A DNA stretch of 64,000 nt, from NCBI GenBank assembly GCA_964023275.1, contig OZ029929.1, positions 11,604,483 through 11,668,482 of the forward strand, in the 5' to 3' direction. Origin of the DNA: Norana najaformis (Eukaryota; Annelida; Clitellata; Crassiclitellata; Hormogastridae). Each line of letters begins with the position of its first letter. The stretch's first letter is position 1. The notes beneath the pieces are model-generated. The model searched no databases, had not been told where the DNA came from, and saw only the letters and a program-made list of their open reading frames with translations. Below are positions 12,401 through 20,829 of the stretch, piece after piece. The position numbers and the translations under genes were made by a program.

Positions 12401-15400
12401 TGGGGCCAGAGGTATACATAGACCTATACTCTTAATAAAACAAAATAATCCGAGAACTGGCATAGCGCCACTGTTAAAATGCTCAAGGTATCCTAATCGT
12501 AATTCCGAGATTTCTGCAGTGCCCATTGAAAGCCACGTCACAGAGACCAGCTTATTATCAGATGCTCAGTCAAAACAAAATCGATAGGCAGAAGGGTTCG
12601 GTTCCAGGTCAAGATCCAAGAGTCGGGCAGAGAGACAGCGTGGCAACTATGGTGGGTGATGTTTGGGATTGGAGCGGAAAGAGGGATAAGAGGAATAAGG
12701 GGAGTATCAGATGCTGGTCGTTGCTACTTAAATGGACAAATTCCACCAGTATAAAATATTCATGCCAAATTCCAGGATAAGTCCGGTCGAAAGCCATGGG
12801 GAAAAGTGGAGTAATATTCAAAAGTGATGGACTCTTGTCCCCGTATTTTAATATTTCAATATTTAACAGTCATATTAAAAAGTGGGGTCAGAAGGTTTCA
12901 GTATTGGGGTAGCGGTATGGTAAATGTGATGTATACGTTGTTCTACAGCAACTGTATGGCCTTGACCTTGCTTATGTTTCAATGAATTTGTCGGCTGAGG
13001 CCCTATTGGGTGGTGTGTTAATTGGGGCTGATATGCCTTCTTTTTCAGACGGACATTCTGGCAGTCGCTGGTTGTCGCTGTCTCCGGACCTTCAACGCCT
13101 CCAACAACCAACTGTCGTCTCTGACGGCCGTTGTCCACTCCCTCAAGGCTCTTCCGAAGCTCCAGAACCTCAGCCTCTACGTCAGTACCTCCTTCTCCTA
13201 CTCCTCTTCTTCTCCTCCTCCTTCTCCTCCTCCTTCTCCTCCTCCTCAATATCCTTCTATCATTTGTAGTTATTTAGCACATTTAGACACCTCTTTTTGC
13301 GTGACATCGTGTTTTTAAAACGATTTGCAATGGAATGTAATGTAATAATAGGGATTTATATAGCACCATAAGTAGCAAGCCACTTAAAGGGTTCTTAAGT
13401 TATTACAGCTGGCTGCAGACAAATTTATTTATCTATTTATTTTCCTTTATTGCATTCGTTGCACCCGCAACATCAGTAAATCTGAATCTGAGGCGTGGGA
13501 CAAATGTGTGGAAGCAACTTGTCTGTAAATGTTACACGGAGTCCGCTCAGCAGGCTCGAACCTGCAATCGTTGGATTACAGATCAACCGTGCTACAGAAT
13601 GGACACTGTTCCACTCGATGGACCTCCGTGCCACACAGTTGGTCCGTCCGTCCATCCATTGGTTACTCCCACCCATTGATTCATTTACCCATCCGTTGAT
13701 CCAGCTCTCCAACTCTGCCGTTGCATTTAGTCGGGTAGTGCCAGTCCCAAGCTTGTATAAAGGAGGAGGGCGACGTCAACGGCCCTGATGCCAAAAGATG
13801 TCGCTAACATTTGAAACTACTACTACAGCCCTCCATTCATCCCTCCGTTCATCCATCCATCCATCTGCTAGATCATGTGCTAGATCTCCTTGACATGGGC
13901 ACCATATAAAAATTGTCAGGTAAATGTAAATGTATTTAGAGTATGCTAAGGTTGCATTGTATTATCAGGGCAACCCAGTCGAGAAGGTCCTTGGCTACCA
14001 GTCGGCAATCGTCAACAACACAACCGTCTGCTTTCTTGACAACATCACGATTCGTAGCCACACCAAGGAATATTACGAGGTCCTGACTATGATAATGATA
14101 ATGATGGTGGTGGTGATGATAATGATGGTGGTGGTGGTGATGATGATGATGATGATGATGATGATAGTGAGTGATGGTGGTGATCATGATGATGGTAATA
14201 ATGATGGTGATGACGATGATCTCAAATTATCTCCACTATTATTGCTAATTTATCAATTATCCAGATAATCCAGCCGTAATTCTACTAATCTAATCATAAA
14301 ACAGTAATCCGGCACCTCCAGCCTTAATCCCAGTCTAGTCCTTCTGTAGACTGACGATGACGCTGAAGGCAGTCGTCATAGACGTCAGTGGATGGTCGGT
14401 CATGACGGCCGTCATTGGCAGCCAGTCGTCGAGACAACGCGACTGGCTTACGAACAACAGATGTTGCAACGGAAGCGACAACTGGAGGAAGACCTCAAAG
14501 CCCTTCGTCTGAAAGAGAAGTAAGGCCTAGGCTACTCGTCATCCGCATCATCATTGGCATCATCATCATCACTATCATTATCATAATTTCATCATTATCA
14601 TCTTGTCATCTGAACATTGTGTTTAACATTATCATCATCATTTCGTCATTATCATCTCAATCTGATCATCATGATTAACATCATCGTCATCGCTGTGATT
14701 TACCATCATAAAGTTTTATTTTCTCGTTCATATGAAGAAGTAAATAAATTCTTACACCATGGTTGTTGTTGTAATTGTTGTGGAGCAGTTACGTTGGCTA
14801 AGACAGTAACATTCAGAAATCATGCGTTAAAGGTCATAGGTTATTATTATTATTATTATTATTTTGCCTTGAGGTAGATATGATCCCTCAGGATTTAAGA
14901 AATATTTAAGCCAAGGTAGATTCCTTGTGAATGAAAAATATTATGCTAGAAGTGGAAAATGGTTGATCGCAGAAAAAAGAACTCATCGAAGTATCATCAT
15001 CATCATCGTCATCATTTTATTTCGCTAAGTTTTTACAAATGATTATTTTTAAATTCAGTTAGACTGTGTTTTTAATATGCTTGTGTTCTGTTGTAGTCTG
15101 CTGCAAGAAGAATATCAGGAATATGAGACGAAAACCCGCCGAGAAATGGAGGAGTGTCTGTCGTAAGTATGTAGGTAATATGCAGAGGTCAAGAAAACAT
15201 CCTACTTATTGCCACCCCTGCACTGGCTGAAAGGACTAACTAATATAATAAATAACTAGTTACAATCAATATTAAGAACTACACTAATAATAATAATATT
15301 GTTATTATTGTTATTAGTAAATGCTTTGTACGTTGATCTGGTCTCCTACAGTCATCTTCGATCCGTTGCCTACGATGATCCTCGCCCGTTCAACTATGAC

Positions 15401-16927
15401 TACTTCCGATCCGATCCATCAAGATCGTACCGAGATTTCAGACTGGATGAAGTATGTTATACAAGGTCATACGCAGTCGAACAAGGTCAAAGGTCATTTC
15501 TCGTATGGCTCCTGTTGGAACAAAAATGAACAATTAAACTACTACTCGCTATTTCTCCTTACGCTATCTCTTCTTACCTTATCATACTTTACCACGCCCT
15601 ACTGTATCCTTTCCTATCTTACCATACCCTACCTTACTCTGTTCTATTTTGCCTTACTTTACCCTACCTTACCCTCCCCTACGTTACTTTTTCCTACCTT
15701 ATGTTCAGTATTACTGTACCATCTCTTGTGCCTTACTTTACCCTACCTTACTCTGTCCTGAGTTACCTTACTCTGTCCAATCTTGTCATACCCTACCTCA
15801 CCCTTTCCTGTCTGACCAACAACCCTTTGCCTTACCTTAACCCATCTTGCCCTACCCCATGTTTTACTCTCGGCCACACATAATCCTATCTTACCATGCC
15901 CACCTAACCATACCACATCCTACTCTATCTTACCACACCTTAATATACCTTTTCAGGTGAAGCCACCTTGTATGAATGGCAGTCGCTTGGAACCAGTCCC
16001 TCAAACGAAGCAATCCTACGGAAACATCACAAACACAAATGAGGCAGGGGATGTTTCTGTTGTAATAACATACCTAAACTGTTACCTGACATATTACATA
16101 ACTTATTAACTTTTTATCTAGCTTAGTAACTCTTTACCCAACGTATTAAGAAACATTTTGCCTAACTTACTGTCTAACTTATTACCTACCCTACTTGTCT
16201 TACTTAAAACTTACTACCTTATACCTTAACTGTTACCTAACTTAACAGTTTTGACCTAACATATCTTATTACCTAACTCATTATCTAATACCAATCTTGA
16301 TTGTTGTATCTAGCTTATTAACTAATTTACTCAGGAACTAAGTTATTACCTGGCTTAATGCCTAACCTATTGACTAACTTATTACCTAGCTAAATACCTT
16401 ACCAGTAACTGTTACCATGTGTAGAATTAAAATCTAAAATTTAATTGGTAGCAATAGTGGAAGTAATATGTAAAATAATAAAAACTAATAATGAAGTTAT
16501 TATTATTTCTGCATTTATTAGATGCCACTATCTAATGCTTTAGCATCAATCGGTGGCACCGAGCAATCATGAGTTAAGGACTTGCTCAAGGTCACCACAC
16601 AGTAACCACCTCGGAGGAGGCTCAAACCCGTACTGTCCACGTTACAAGCCGAGCGCTCTGTCCAATATGCTACCGTTGACAAATAACCACTTGGTTCTTA
16701 TTTCTTCGCCATGCATGCAATGAACTGGCAAAGGTCCCTACATATTAACCGTCTCGGAGGAGGCTCAAAACTGTACTGTCTGCGTTACAAGCCAAGCGCT
16801 CTATCCAGTATGCTACCGTTGACAAATAACCACTTAGTTCTTATTTCAGGTTCTTCGCCATGCATGCAATGAACTGGCAAAGCTTCAGCAGGGAAAAAGC
16901 GAAAAAGCAACTCCTGTCCAGTCGTAG
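403..16927 (+). CDS. Leucine-rich repeat protein with C-terminal coiled coil (3' part, 9 exons)
   Basis: Exons read as 403-555, 9729-9915, 12012-12080, 13049-13180, 13969-14079, 14422-14519 (or from 14350, same phase), 15097-15162, 15352-15451, 16850-16927; all junction phases agree and the last exon ends in TAG. The first five exons encode successive leucine-rich repeats (LDVSLNDL, LRYLNASLNRIE, LHVLDLSHNQ, LVRLDVSVNQIENL, LRILNLRCNK, LEELYVQNNHL, LRTFNASNNQLSSL, LQNLSLY) and a cap-like segment starting GNPVEKVLGYQSAIVNN. Exons 6-9 are charged and helical (YEQQMLQRKRQLEEDLKAL, LLQEEYQEYETKTRREMEE, VLRHACNELAKLQQG), likely a coiled coil. Such LRR/coiled-coil proteins are often scaffold, ciliary or centrosomal, but I do not recognise the orthologue. 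About 331 codons are visible; the 5' end lies left of the window. Donors after exons 2 and 5 (gtccga, gtcctg) are weak, so those edges are less certain. An alternative final exon at 15957-16109 stays open but encodes low-complexity sequence. Confidence 0.75.
909..1095 (-). mobile_element. SINE B fragment
   Basis: Reverse complement of the central block of SINE B: the stretch around 910-965 mirrors the block 'aaattcattgaaaaatgag' plus 'cagggtc' found in the full copies at 4146 and 41758. The tRNA-like head is not recognisable here. Confidence 0.55.
1966..2436. mobile_element. Non-autonomous DNA transposon with long terminal inverted repeats
   Basis: The left end GGGGCCGTCCATAAATGACG is matched at the right end (about 2411-2435) by its reverse complement, extending into a GTCAC block, so the inverted repeats are about 25 bp. 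The interior (about 420 bp) has no transposase ORF, as in a MITE. TAT flanks both sides, a possible 2-3 bp target duplication. Superfamily not assigned. Confidence 0.75.
2933..3135 (+). mobile_element. SINE B copy, 5' truncated
   Basis: Shares with the full copy at 4146-4395 the body blocks 'gcacggtccg', 'acggggaccttaaatggcgt', 'attcaaacgggcagcggtgg', 'attcattgaaaaatgagcag' and 'ccatacggtcgctat'. The promoter head is replaced by unrelated sequence. Confidence 0.7.
3335..3440 (-). mobile_element. SINE B fragment
   Basis: Reverse complement of the SINE B body (agcgaccgtgtggcctcaac, gaatttatcgggtgagatcc, gaatgggcgccacgccattt). It faces the plus-strand copy about 200 bp upstream. Confidence 0.65.
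4146..4395 (+). mobile_element. SINE B, full-length tRNA-derived copy
   Basis: The head resembles a tRNA: an A-box-like 'tagttagcgacataggtaa' and a B-box-like 'ggttcgcgtccc' about 50 bases later, the layout of an internal RNA polymerase III promoter. The body contains a conserved block (cggtggtgaagaatctcacc, aaattcattgcaaaatgagc) seen in at least eight copies here, and the tail is a short acatttacattt repeat. Confidence 0.75.
4572..4965 (-). mobile_element. LINE family A 3' end with decayed reverse-transcriptase C terminus
   Basis: Read on the minus strand it starts with a block like PLWNNFRQNYGTNL and then an 'FTQN-KHSSSTNPI'-like segment, the usual end of CR1/L2-like ORF2 proteins (W-N-x-LP then basic helix), followed by the family 3' UTR (cctgtgaataagctggttcc type) and an ATTACG-type tail. 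Frames are broken. Clade assignment is an inference from the C-terminal motif alone. Confidence 0.6.
5022..5240 (-). mobile_element. LINE family A 3' end
   Basis: Begins with the reverse-complemented hexamer tail (cgtaatcgtaatcgtaatcc) followed by 'gagatttctacagcgcccaa' and the same UTR as at 4572. 5' truncated. Confidence 0.7.
5792..6068 (-). mobile_element. LINE family H 3' end (minus)
   Basis: Tail 'tgtaactgtaatcacaaatt' followed by 'gcatagcgcc'; the minus frames resemble the family H C terminus seen at 59112 (SIPGRRSVCS, ARTSTEVSLWF). Frameshifted. It abuts a plus-strand LINE end at 6070. Confidence 0.55.
6070..6365 (+). mobile_element. LINE family G 3' end (plus)
   Basis: Open segment SLVSFRSQLKIYLFNLL is the usual terminal helix of LINE ORF2 (S-x-x-x-F-R-x-x-L-K-x-Y-L-F). 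It is followed by 'tgtgccatcggttgatgcct' and a taataataat tail, a UTR shared with 10190-10330 and 42010-42125. Confidence 0.65.
6990..7560 (-). pseudogene. Decayed intronless coding remnant (minus)
   Basis: On the minus strand, broken frames give coding-like pieces: GDFVLVNFD, then after a shift DEKTIHYVGQIFEEDKENM, a Lys/Arg-rich stretch (VIVRKAKKHKAKRI, FDQSDIEGEEYA), and further upstream LYDIIRVWSLFIKK. It looks like a dead transposon-borne or retrocopied gene. I cannot name the family. Confidence 0.35.
8020..8550 (-). CDS. Uncharacterised 176-aa membrane-protein-like ORF inside an LRR-gene intron
   Basis: A single uninterrupted frame, antisense to the LRR gene, starting MSSSEAYYRREAPSQSDS and ending ILEELVL. 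The N-terminal half is soluble and mixed. Three hydrophobic stretches follow: about residues 71-90 (LGCMVLTLNLLMIYVIVKAE), 118-137 (FGDIVLLLIEGVLNTAEALV) and 153-174 (FDVTVAICSSASIMYYILEE). This suggests a small membrane or membrane-associated protein. No family recognised. I saw no AATAAA just downstream. It could be a lineage-specific intronless gene, a retrocopy, or a chance ORF; its length, three hydrophobic segments and unbiased composition in AT-rich DNA argue mildly against chance. Confidence 0.4.
   Translation of the reverse strand: MSSSEAYYRREAPSQSDSLNKCYQITSDSGSKMSLFDNIMQHSTSVLDVLKILYRPKIIEEMKQMFEPIHLGCMVLTLNLLMIYVIVKAEIRARSIIDNSRWILRQEWLREIIRSQDFGDIVLLLIEGVLNTAEALVTIRNASGIDPAVFDGIFDVTVAICSSASIMYYILEELVL
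8735..8915 (+). mobile_element. SINE C, tRNA-derived
   Basis: tRNA-like head with 'agccgattggttagagcgct' (A-box region) and 'gggttcgagcctcc' (B-box), then 'ttgagcaagtccttcactca' and a 3' end 'gcgcttaataaatgcggaag' ending in an AATAA run. Other copies lie at 16500 and 48690 (minus). Confidence 0.75.
8940..9035 (-). mobile_element. SINE E fragment, tRNA-like (minus)
   Basis: Reverse complement carries a B-box-like 'ggttcgcaccgg' and 'gcactgggtctgtaatcgaa'. Related copies at 13495-13645 and 63150-63290. Confidence 0.5.
9133..9388 (+). mobile_element. LINE family A 3' end (plus)
   Basis: Contains the end of ORF2 (SLKTQDLKLFFSKNLILI-like, frame decayed), the family UTR (gactcctggatcttgacctg, gcgcctgtgaataagctggt) and the tail attacgattacga. 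5' truncated. Confidence 0.7.
9950..10145 (-). mobile_element. LINE family G 3' end (minus)
   Basis: Reverse complement of the family G UTR (gctgcctttctgtttcagtg, gcgctatagaaatttc). Together with 10146-10330 (plus) it forms a head-to-head inverted pair. Confidence 0.55.
10146..10332 (+). mobile_element. LINE family G 3' end (plus)
   Basis: 'gctgcctctctgccttgcgg', 'tgtgccatcggttgatgcct' and 'gcattagaagttgctaa' followed by an ATT repeat tail, matching 6070-6365. Confidence 0.6.
10713..11142. mobile_element. 430-bp fold-back element with 5-bp target duplication
   Basis: Arms 10713-10902 and 10954-11142 are near-identical inverted copies of about 190 bp around a 51-bp spacer (for example 'atacctgatgatagttctcg' left, mirrored on the right). 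Flanks read ATAAC on both sides (10708-10712 and 11143-11147). Mirrored ORFs in the arms (PSSANNPAIFY...) are a by-product of symmetry. It sits directly beside a LINE family H end and may have inserted into it. Confidence 0.85.
11148..11490 (+). mobile_element. LINE family H 3' end with ORF2 C terminus
   Basis: Largely open frame: APLYLRELC, RSLLLLAYEGDLLVPLA, RTATGQRRSFAVAGLGSWN, LFRKRLKTYFF, ending SGSSDRERL. This is the standard C-terminal tail of CR1/L2-like reverse transcriptases. UTR 'aagtggcgcgttataaatat' and an 'acaattatgattaca' tail follow. 5' truncated. Confidence 0.7.
12493..12695 (-). mobile_element. LINE family A 3' end (minus)
   Basis: 'cgtaattccgagatttctgc' followed by the reverse-complemented family UTR (cagtcaaaacaaaatcgata, aagatccaagagtcgggcag). 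Located in the intron after LRR exon 3. Confidence 0.7.
12950..13010 (-). mobile_element. SINE B fragment
   Basis: Short reverse-complement match to the SINE B body (gtatggccttgaccttgctt, tcaatgaatttgtcgg), ending just upstream of the acceptor of LRR exon 4. Confidence 0.4.
13495..13645 (-). mobile_element. SINE E, tRNA-like (minus)
   Basis: Reverse complement contains 'gcacggttgatctgtaatcc' and B-box-like 'ggttcgagcctgc'. Same family as 8940 and 63150. Confidence 0.5.
14080..14215. repeat. GAT/GGT simple repeat
   Basis: Runs of gatgatgatgat and ggtggtggtgat immediately after LRR exon 5. They give artefactual poly-Met/Val and poly-His frames. Confidence 0.8.
15540..15955. repeat. Degenerate TACCT/CCCTA tandem repeat
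   Basis: Many variants of 'taccttaccctacc' over about 400 bp between LRR exons 8 and 9. Similar sequence recurs at 49555-49860. Confidence 0.65.
16070..16405. repeat. Degenerate 'cctaacttatta' repeat
   Basis: Loose repetition of acctaacttattac-type words over about 330 bp. No gene seen. Confidence 0.6.
16500..16680 (-). mobile_element. SINE C (minus), partly duplicated downstream
   Basis: Mirror of the copy at 8735 (ttatttctgcatttattaga, gacttgctcaaggtcaccac, aggctcaaacccgta). Its promoter half is repeated at 16752-16830 as part of the local duplication. Confidence 0.7.
16609..16882. repeat. Tandem duplication of about 143 bp including part of the last LRR exon
   Basis: Copy 1 is about 16609-16740 and copy 2 about 16752-16882. 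Both run from the SINE C head through 'ccgttgacaaataaccactt' into 'cttcgccatgcatgcaatga' of the final exon. Copy 2 keeps the acceptor (atttcag|gttctt); copy 1 reads atttcttcgcc, lacking 'aggtt' and therefore the splice site. Confidence 0.8.
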
Positions 16928-17882
16928 CTGGAGACAAGCACCATCTATGGGATGTTTGAGAGATCACGGTTAACTAAGGGCCTTCTCGGGTCATCCAAGG
17001 TCCCAAGGGCCTCTGAAAATGCGCTATATAAATGTCTGGTTACATTAATGTTCATTACATTAAATTGTGCATGTATTACGTCTGTTAACACTGGTTTAGT
17101 GGCCGAGTTAAAACCCATTTGGGTTAAAAAATCCTTGGAGACAATGTAGGAACCATGATTAATAATGATGATTATTTTATGATTGTGAGGATTATTATGA
17201 CGATGATGAGAGAGATGAAAATAATGAAATGATGATGCGGATGATGATGACGATGATTTTGAGGAGGATTATGATAATGGAAGGTTGACGATGATAATGA
17301 TGGTTATGATGATTACTTTGATGATGATGATGATGATGATGATTTTGATGGTGGTGATGGTAATTTGGTAATGACCAATGTTATGACATTAGCCACAACT
17401 AGATGCACTGATGATGCGTGAATGTTGAACAAGGCTCATTTTTTTCCAAGTGAATATTTGAGACGGAATTGTTGATCTCATGTTCAAAAGGCTTCCCTAA
17501 TACTTTATTTTGCCTTTTATTGTTGTTGTTTCATCTTAATTTGTAAAATTAATAATATCTTGGTAATTTTTTTATGATTTATTAGATGTTTTGTTTAAAT
17601 CCATCTTGTTAATGAATAACAGTTTGAGAAGTGATATTGTCTGTCTGTTACATGAATGTTACATCCTAAACACTGAATGGTAGATCCTAAATTCTAAATG
17701 TTAGATCCAGAAAAGTTAATTGTTAACTCTAAAATGGTAAATGTTAAATCCTAGATGCTAAGTGTTATGTCCTAAATGTTATATAGTGGATGCCAAATTT
17801 TAAATCCTAATCAGTTAATTAATTAATTAATTAAATCCTGATAGGCTGAGTGCTTTCACCTTTGAAAACACGGTGTATGTTC

Positions 17883-18180
17883 AAGTCCTCCTGGACACAG
17901 TCGCTGTTTACAGACTTGGAGGCAGTCCTTGACACAAATGACACCTGGAATTTTGTGCATCAGATTGTCTGGAACAGTCTTCCACTAAAACACTTACTGT
18001 TCTGCTACTGACATTCTGAGCAACATTTTCAATCTGTCTTAGACTGAATCTGAAGCTCTCTTTCAATAGCCATGTTTTTGCAACTTTCTGAGGTTCTTCG
18101 CAGGCGCTATAATAATAACCAAATACATATTTTGATGTTTGTTGTTTATAGTGGCGCTATATAAATATTACAAAGTATAA
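17883..18180 (+). mobile_element. Decayed LINE 3' end
   Basis: Plus frames contain FVHQIVWNSLP, the W-N-S-L-P signature near the C terminus of LINE ORF2 proteins, then 'ggcgctatataaatattaca', the kind of 3' end shared by the LINE families here. Confidence 0.45.
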
Positions 18181-18384
18181 AGTATTAATGTTATTGATTG
18201 CAAAGGATTTATGTCGAAGATTCGAAAAGTTGCATTAGTGTCGACGTTTTCGAGAGATTAATTTCGACCTTAGGTATACAACCTGTGTATTACCCAAAGA
18301 GGTTATACTACTATATCATTGGTATTACCGGTAGATATCGTCGATTTATAAATCCGAGTGTATACGCGTATTGCAATAGTTTTC

Positions 18385-18532
18385 TTTACAAATATTGGTT
18401 ATAATAACAAATGCTAATTGAATATAATCTATACTGATTAAGTTTAATGCATATCAACTTTACAAATATTGGTTATAATAACAAATGCTAATTGAATATA
18501 ATGTATACTGATTAAGTTTAATGCATATCAAT
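18385..18532. repeat. 74-bp unit in two tandem copies
   Basis: 'tttacaaatattggttataa' starts at 18385 and again at 18459, with near-identical sequence following both. Confidence 0.8.
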
Positions 18533-19804
18533 TTTAATATATATTAATTTTAATTTTAATGCATGTTAATTGACCTGTAAACACTGACGTTTCAATATGT
18601 CAAAAGAATGTATTAAATAATAATTTTATAATAAGCATTTGGTGGCGAGGACAGAAATATTTAATTTTTAGTAGCGCCTCTAGCGAACTCGGCTTTATAC
18701 GAGTACATCGGCTTATACTAAATATTCGAGAGTCCGTTAAGCCAACTCTGAGAGGCAGCCTTGGGTCGTAATGCGTTAAGGGAACTTCTCTGCCGCCTAA
18801 CCTACTTACCAAAAGTGTACGATCGATGTACTCAGTCTAAAATGAGTTCCATGAGGGTGCTAGTAAATCTATTATCGAGCTTTGAACCGCCAACTTTTGG
18901 ATTGACATCCATCAACCTCTAGACAGTCACGCACCCTTCAATTAGGTCCTCCGCCAGTTTGCTATAATCCAATTTGTAATCGCTTCCCACCTTTACACAA
19001 CAATGTCTTCCTCTGTATGGCCTCTTCAGATTCTAACTTGGATCTGAAACTGATCTAACAACCTGGCTCTTACGGGCTTGATTTGATATAGCTTCTCTGT
19101 GATGCTGAGAAATATCGGAGAATACATTTACATTACACATAAATGGAAAAGTTGTGATGCAATGCCTTAATATATGGAGACTGTCCTGGAATGGGGTAAG
19201 GGCTTGATCGGCTTGTCTGTTTGTGTATGGCGCATACCTCTGATAAGTTCTCTTTTTGCGTTCGTCTGATGTAAACAAAGTCTTATGGTCTTGTATGTAA
19301 ACATTACTTGCTCTGGTTTTTTGCGTCATGGCCACGATACGATGTACGTATAATTAAGTTCATTATAGACAAAATTATTTAAAATGCAATGGACATAGTC
19401 GCTTCAGAGTCTTTAGTTTCAACGATCTTTTCAATTTTGACCGCATAACGGGTTTAAAGGTTTTCTAAGTGGTTTTCAAGCCGAATCCTACGCTCCTTTG
19501 TCTGGTGTTGGTCAGCCTTAACCCTCTGATCATTTCTGTTTTTGCGTTTGTCTGGCGAAATGAAAACAGTCTTTGGCCTTAATGGCAGGCCTATTGTATT
19601 TAGGGTAAGGCTAATCAGTAAGGGACTTTCCTTACTTGTAATATGTAATACAGTTACATTACAACCACACTATCATTTCCAAATATGTCTGGATTATGTC
19701 ACCATTATGACCATATTTATGGCTTAAACCGATTAAACAAACGGTGACCAGGATTCAGCCAGTACTCTGAATAGATGTTATGGTTACCATGACTTTAGTT
19801 AATT

Positions 19805-19880
19805 TTTCTTCCGTAACCCTAACCCTAACCTACCATACCCTACCCTTGACCCTACCCTGACCCCGACCCCAACCCTAACC
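19805..19880. repeat. Interstitial telomere-like CCCTAA array
   Basis: 'taaccctaaccctaacc' followed by degenerate ccctac/ccctga words. Too short and degenerate for a telomere. Confidence 0.6.
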
Positions 19881-20724
19881 CGAAGCTTGTAGCAAGGCAA
19901 TGGTGATGTGCTGTAGTGAGATTGCTCTGTATAGAGTGTAATGTATGTATGTAATGGAATGATTTTTATACTGCAACTTCAAGGTATCCACGCTGGTGAA
20001 GATAATGGTGCAGATGATGACAACAAAGAATATGACACCAATTATGATAATAACCAGAGCTCGAATGATGCTGGATGCCTTTGTGTAGTGCTTATCTATT
20101 ACTGACTTGTGAAACCAAAATCGTTTACCTTACTTACTCACTAGTAACCTTATCCTGCATTCCCCATAATTTTGATTTTTGTTGAGTGTTACATGGAGAA
20201 TCTTTGCTTGCTTACTGTACTGTTTATTACGTGACGCAAATTGTGGTGTGTAATGTATTTTTAATGTGTTTTTTTCATATCCTATGGACATGTGTCGACT
20301 ACAGCGTAAGTAGCCGTTCTTACTTAAAATTTCGCTAACTTTAAAGATTTTAACATTTTACTTGTGAATAAATGACTTGCATGTGTTGGCTTATAACTCA
20401 CAACTTTTTCACAAATATGTGTAAGCAGGGATGTAAAAACAAGCATGTGTACTTGTAACAAATGTGTACTTGTACTTGAAAAACAAATATGTGTACTTCT
20501 ACTAGTAATTGAGTAATTGTAAAGAAGTAGTTGTAATTTTCGTAGTGCTGTATAAATTCAATATCTATTTTTACGTCTGTTTAAGCCTGCCTAGGCATGG
20601 TCAAGGTAATTAGTGCTAGTAAATTATGATTTAAAATGTGTGTGGATTTTTCTGGGTGTAATAAAACTTGCTCACAAGCAGTCCGTTGTGAGAATAAGTA
20701 TATTGCATTTACTTTTTGGGGCAA

Positions 20725-20795
20725 GGCAGCCGATTGGTTAGAGCACTTGGATTGTTGTGATGTTGTTGAGAGTACTAGGTTTTGAACCAGAATCG
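20725..20795 (+). mobile_element. SINE C fragment
   Basis: 'gcagccgattggttagagca' followed by 'aggttttgaaccag' is the tRNA-like head of SINE C. It lies about 40 bp upstream of the first recognised LEPROT exon. Confidence 0.5.
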
Positions 20796-20829
20796 TATCG
20801 TGAAACTGTTGTGGTGTCTTTTTCTCTAG

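Larger units (their letters stand above)
16928..20829. other. Intergenic/upstream region between the LRR gene and the LEPROT-like gene
   Basis: No convincing gene. Contents: GAT-rich simple repeat (17155-17350), tgttaaatcctaa-type degenerate repeat (17640-17830), a decayed LINE end (17883-18180), a 74-bp tandem duplication (18385-18532), a short telomere-like CCCTAA array (about 19805-19880) and a SINE C fragment (20725-20790). The first exon of the LEPROT-like gene should lie somewhere here. Confidence 0.55.

Noticed and set aside
12875-13249. Minus frame with a poly-Arg start
   Set aside because: Poly-Arg is the reverse of a CCT/TCC repeat after LRR exon 4, and the rest is antisense to that exon and to a SINE fragment.
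15957-16109. Alternative terminal exon of the LRR gene
   Set aside because: Open and in phase after an acceptable acceptor, but its end is translated tandem repeat, while the exon at 16850-16927 gives a compact coiled-coil end. Kept only as an alternative.
19805-19880. Telomeric CCCTAA repeats suggesting a chromosome end
   Set aside because: Only a few exact units followed by degenerate words, with genes on both sides: an interstitial degenerate array.
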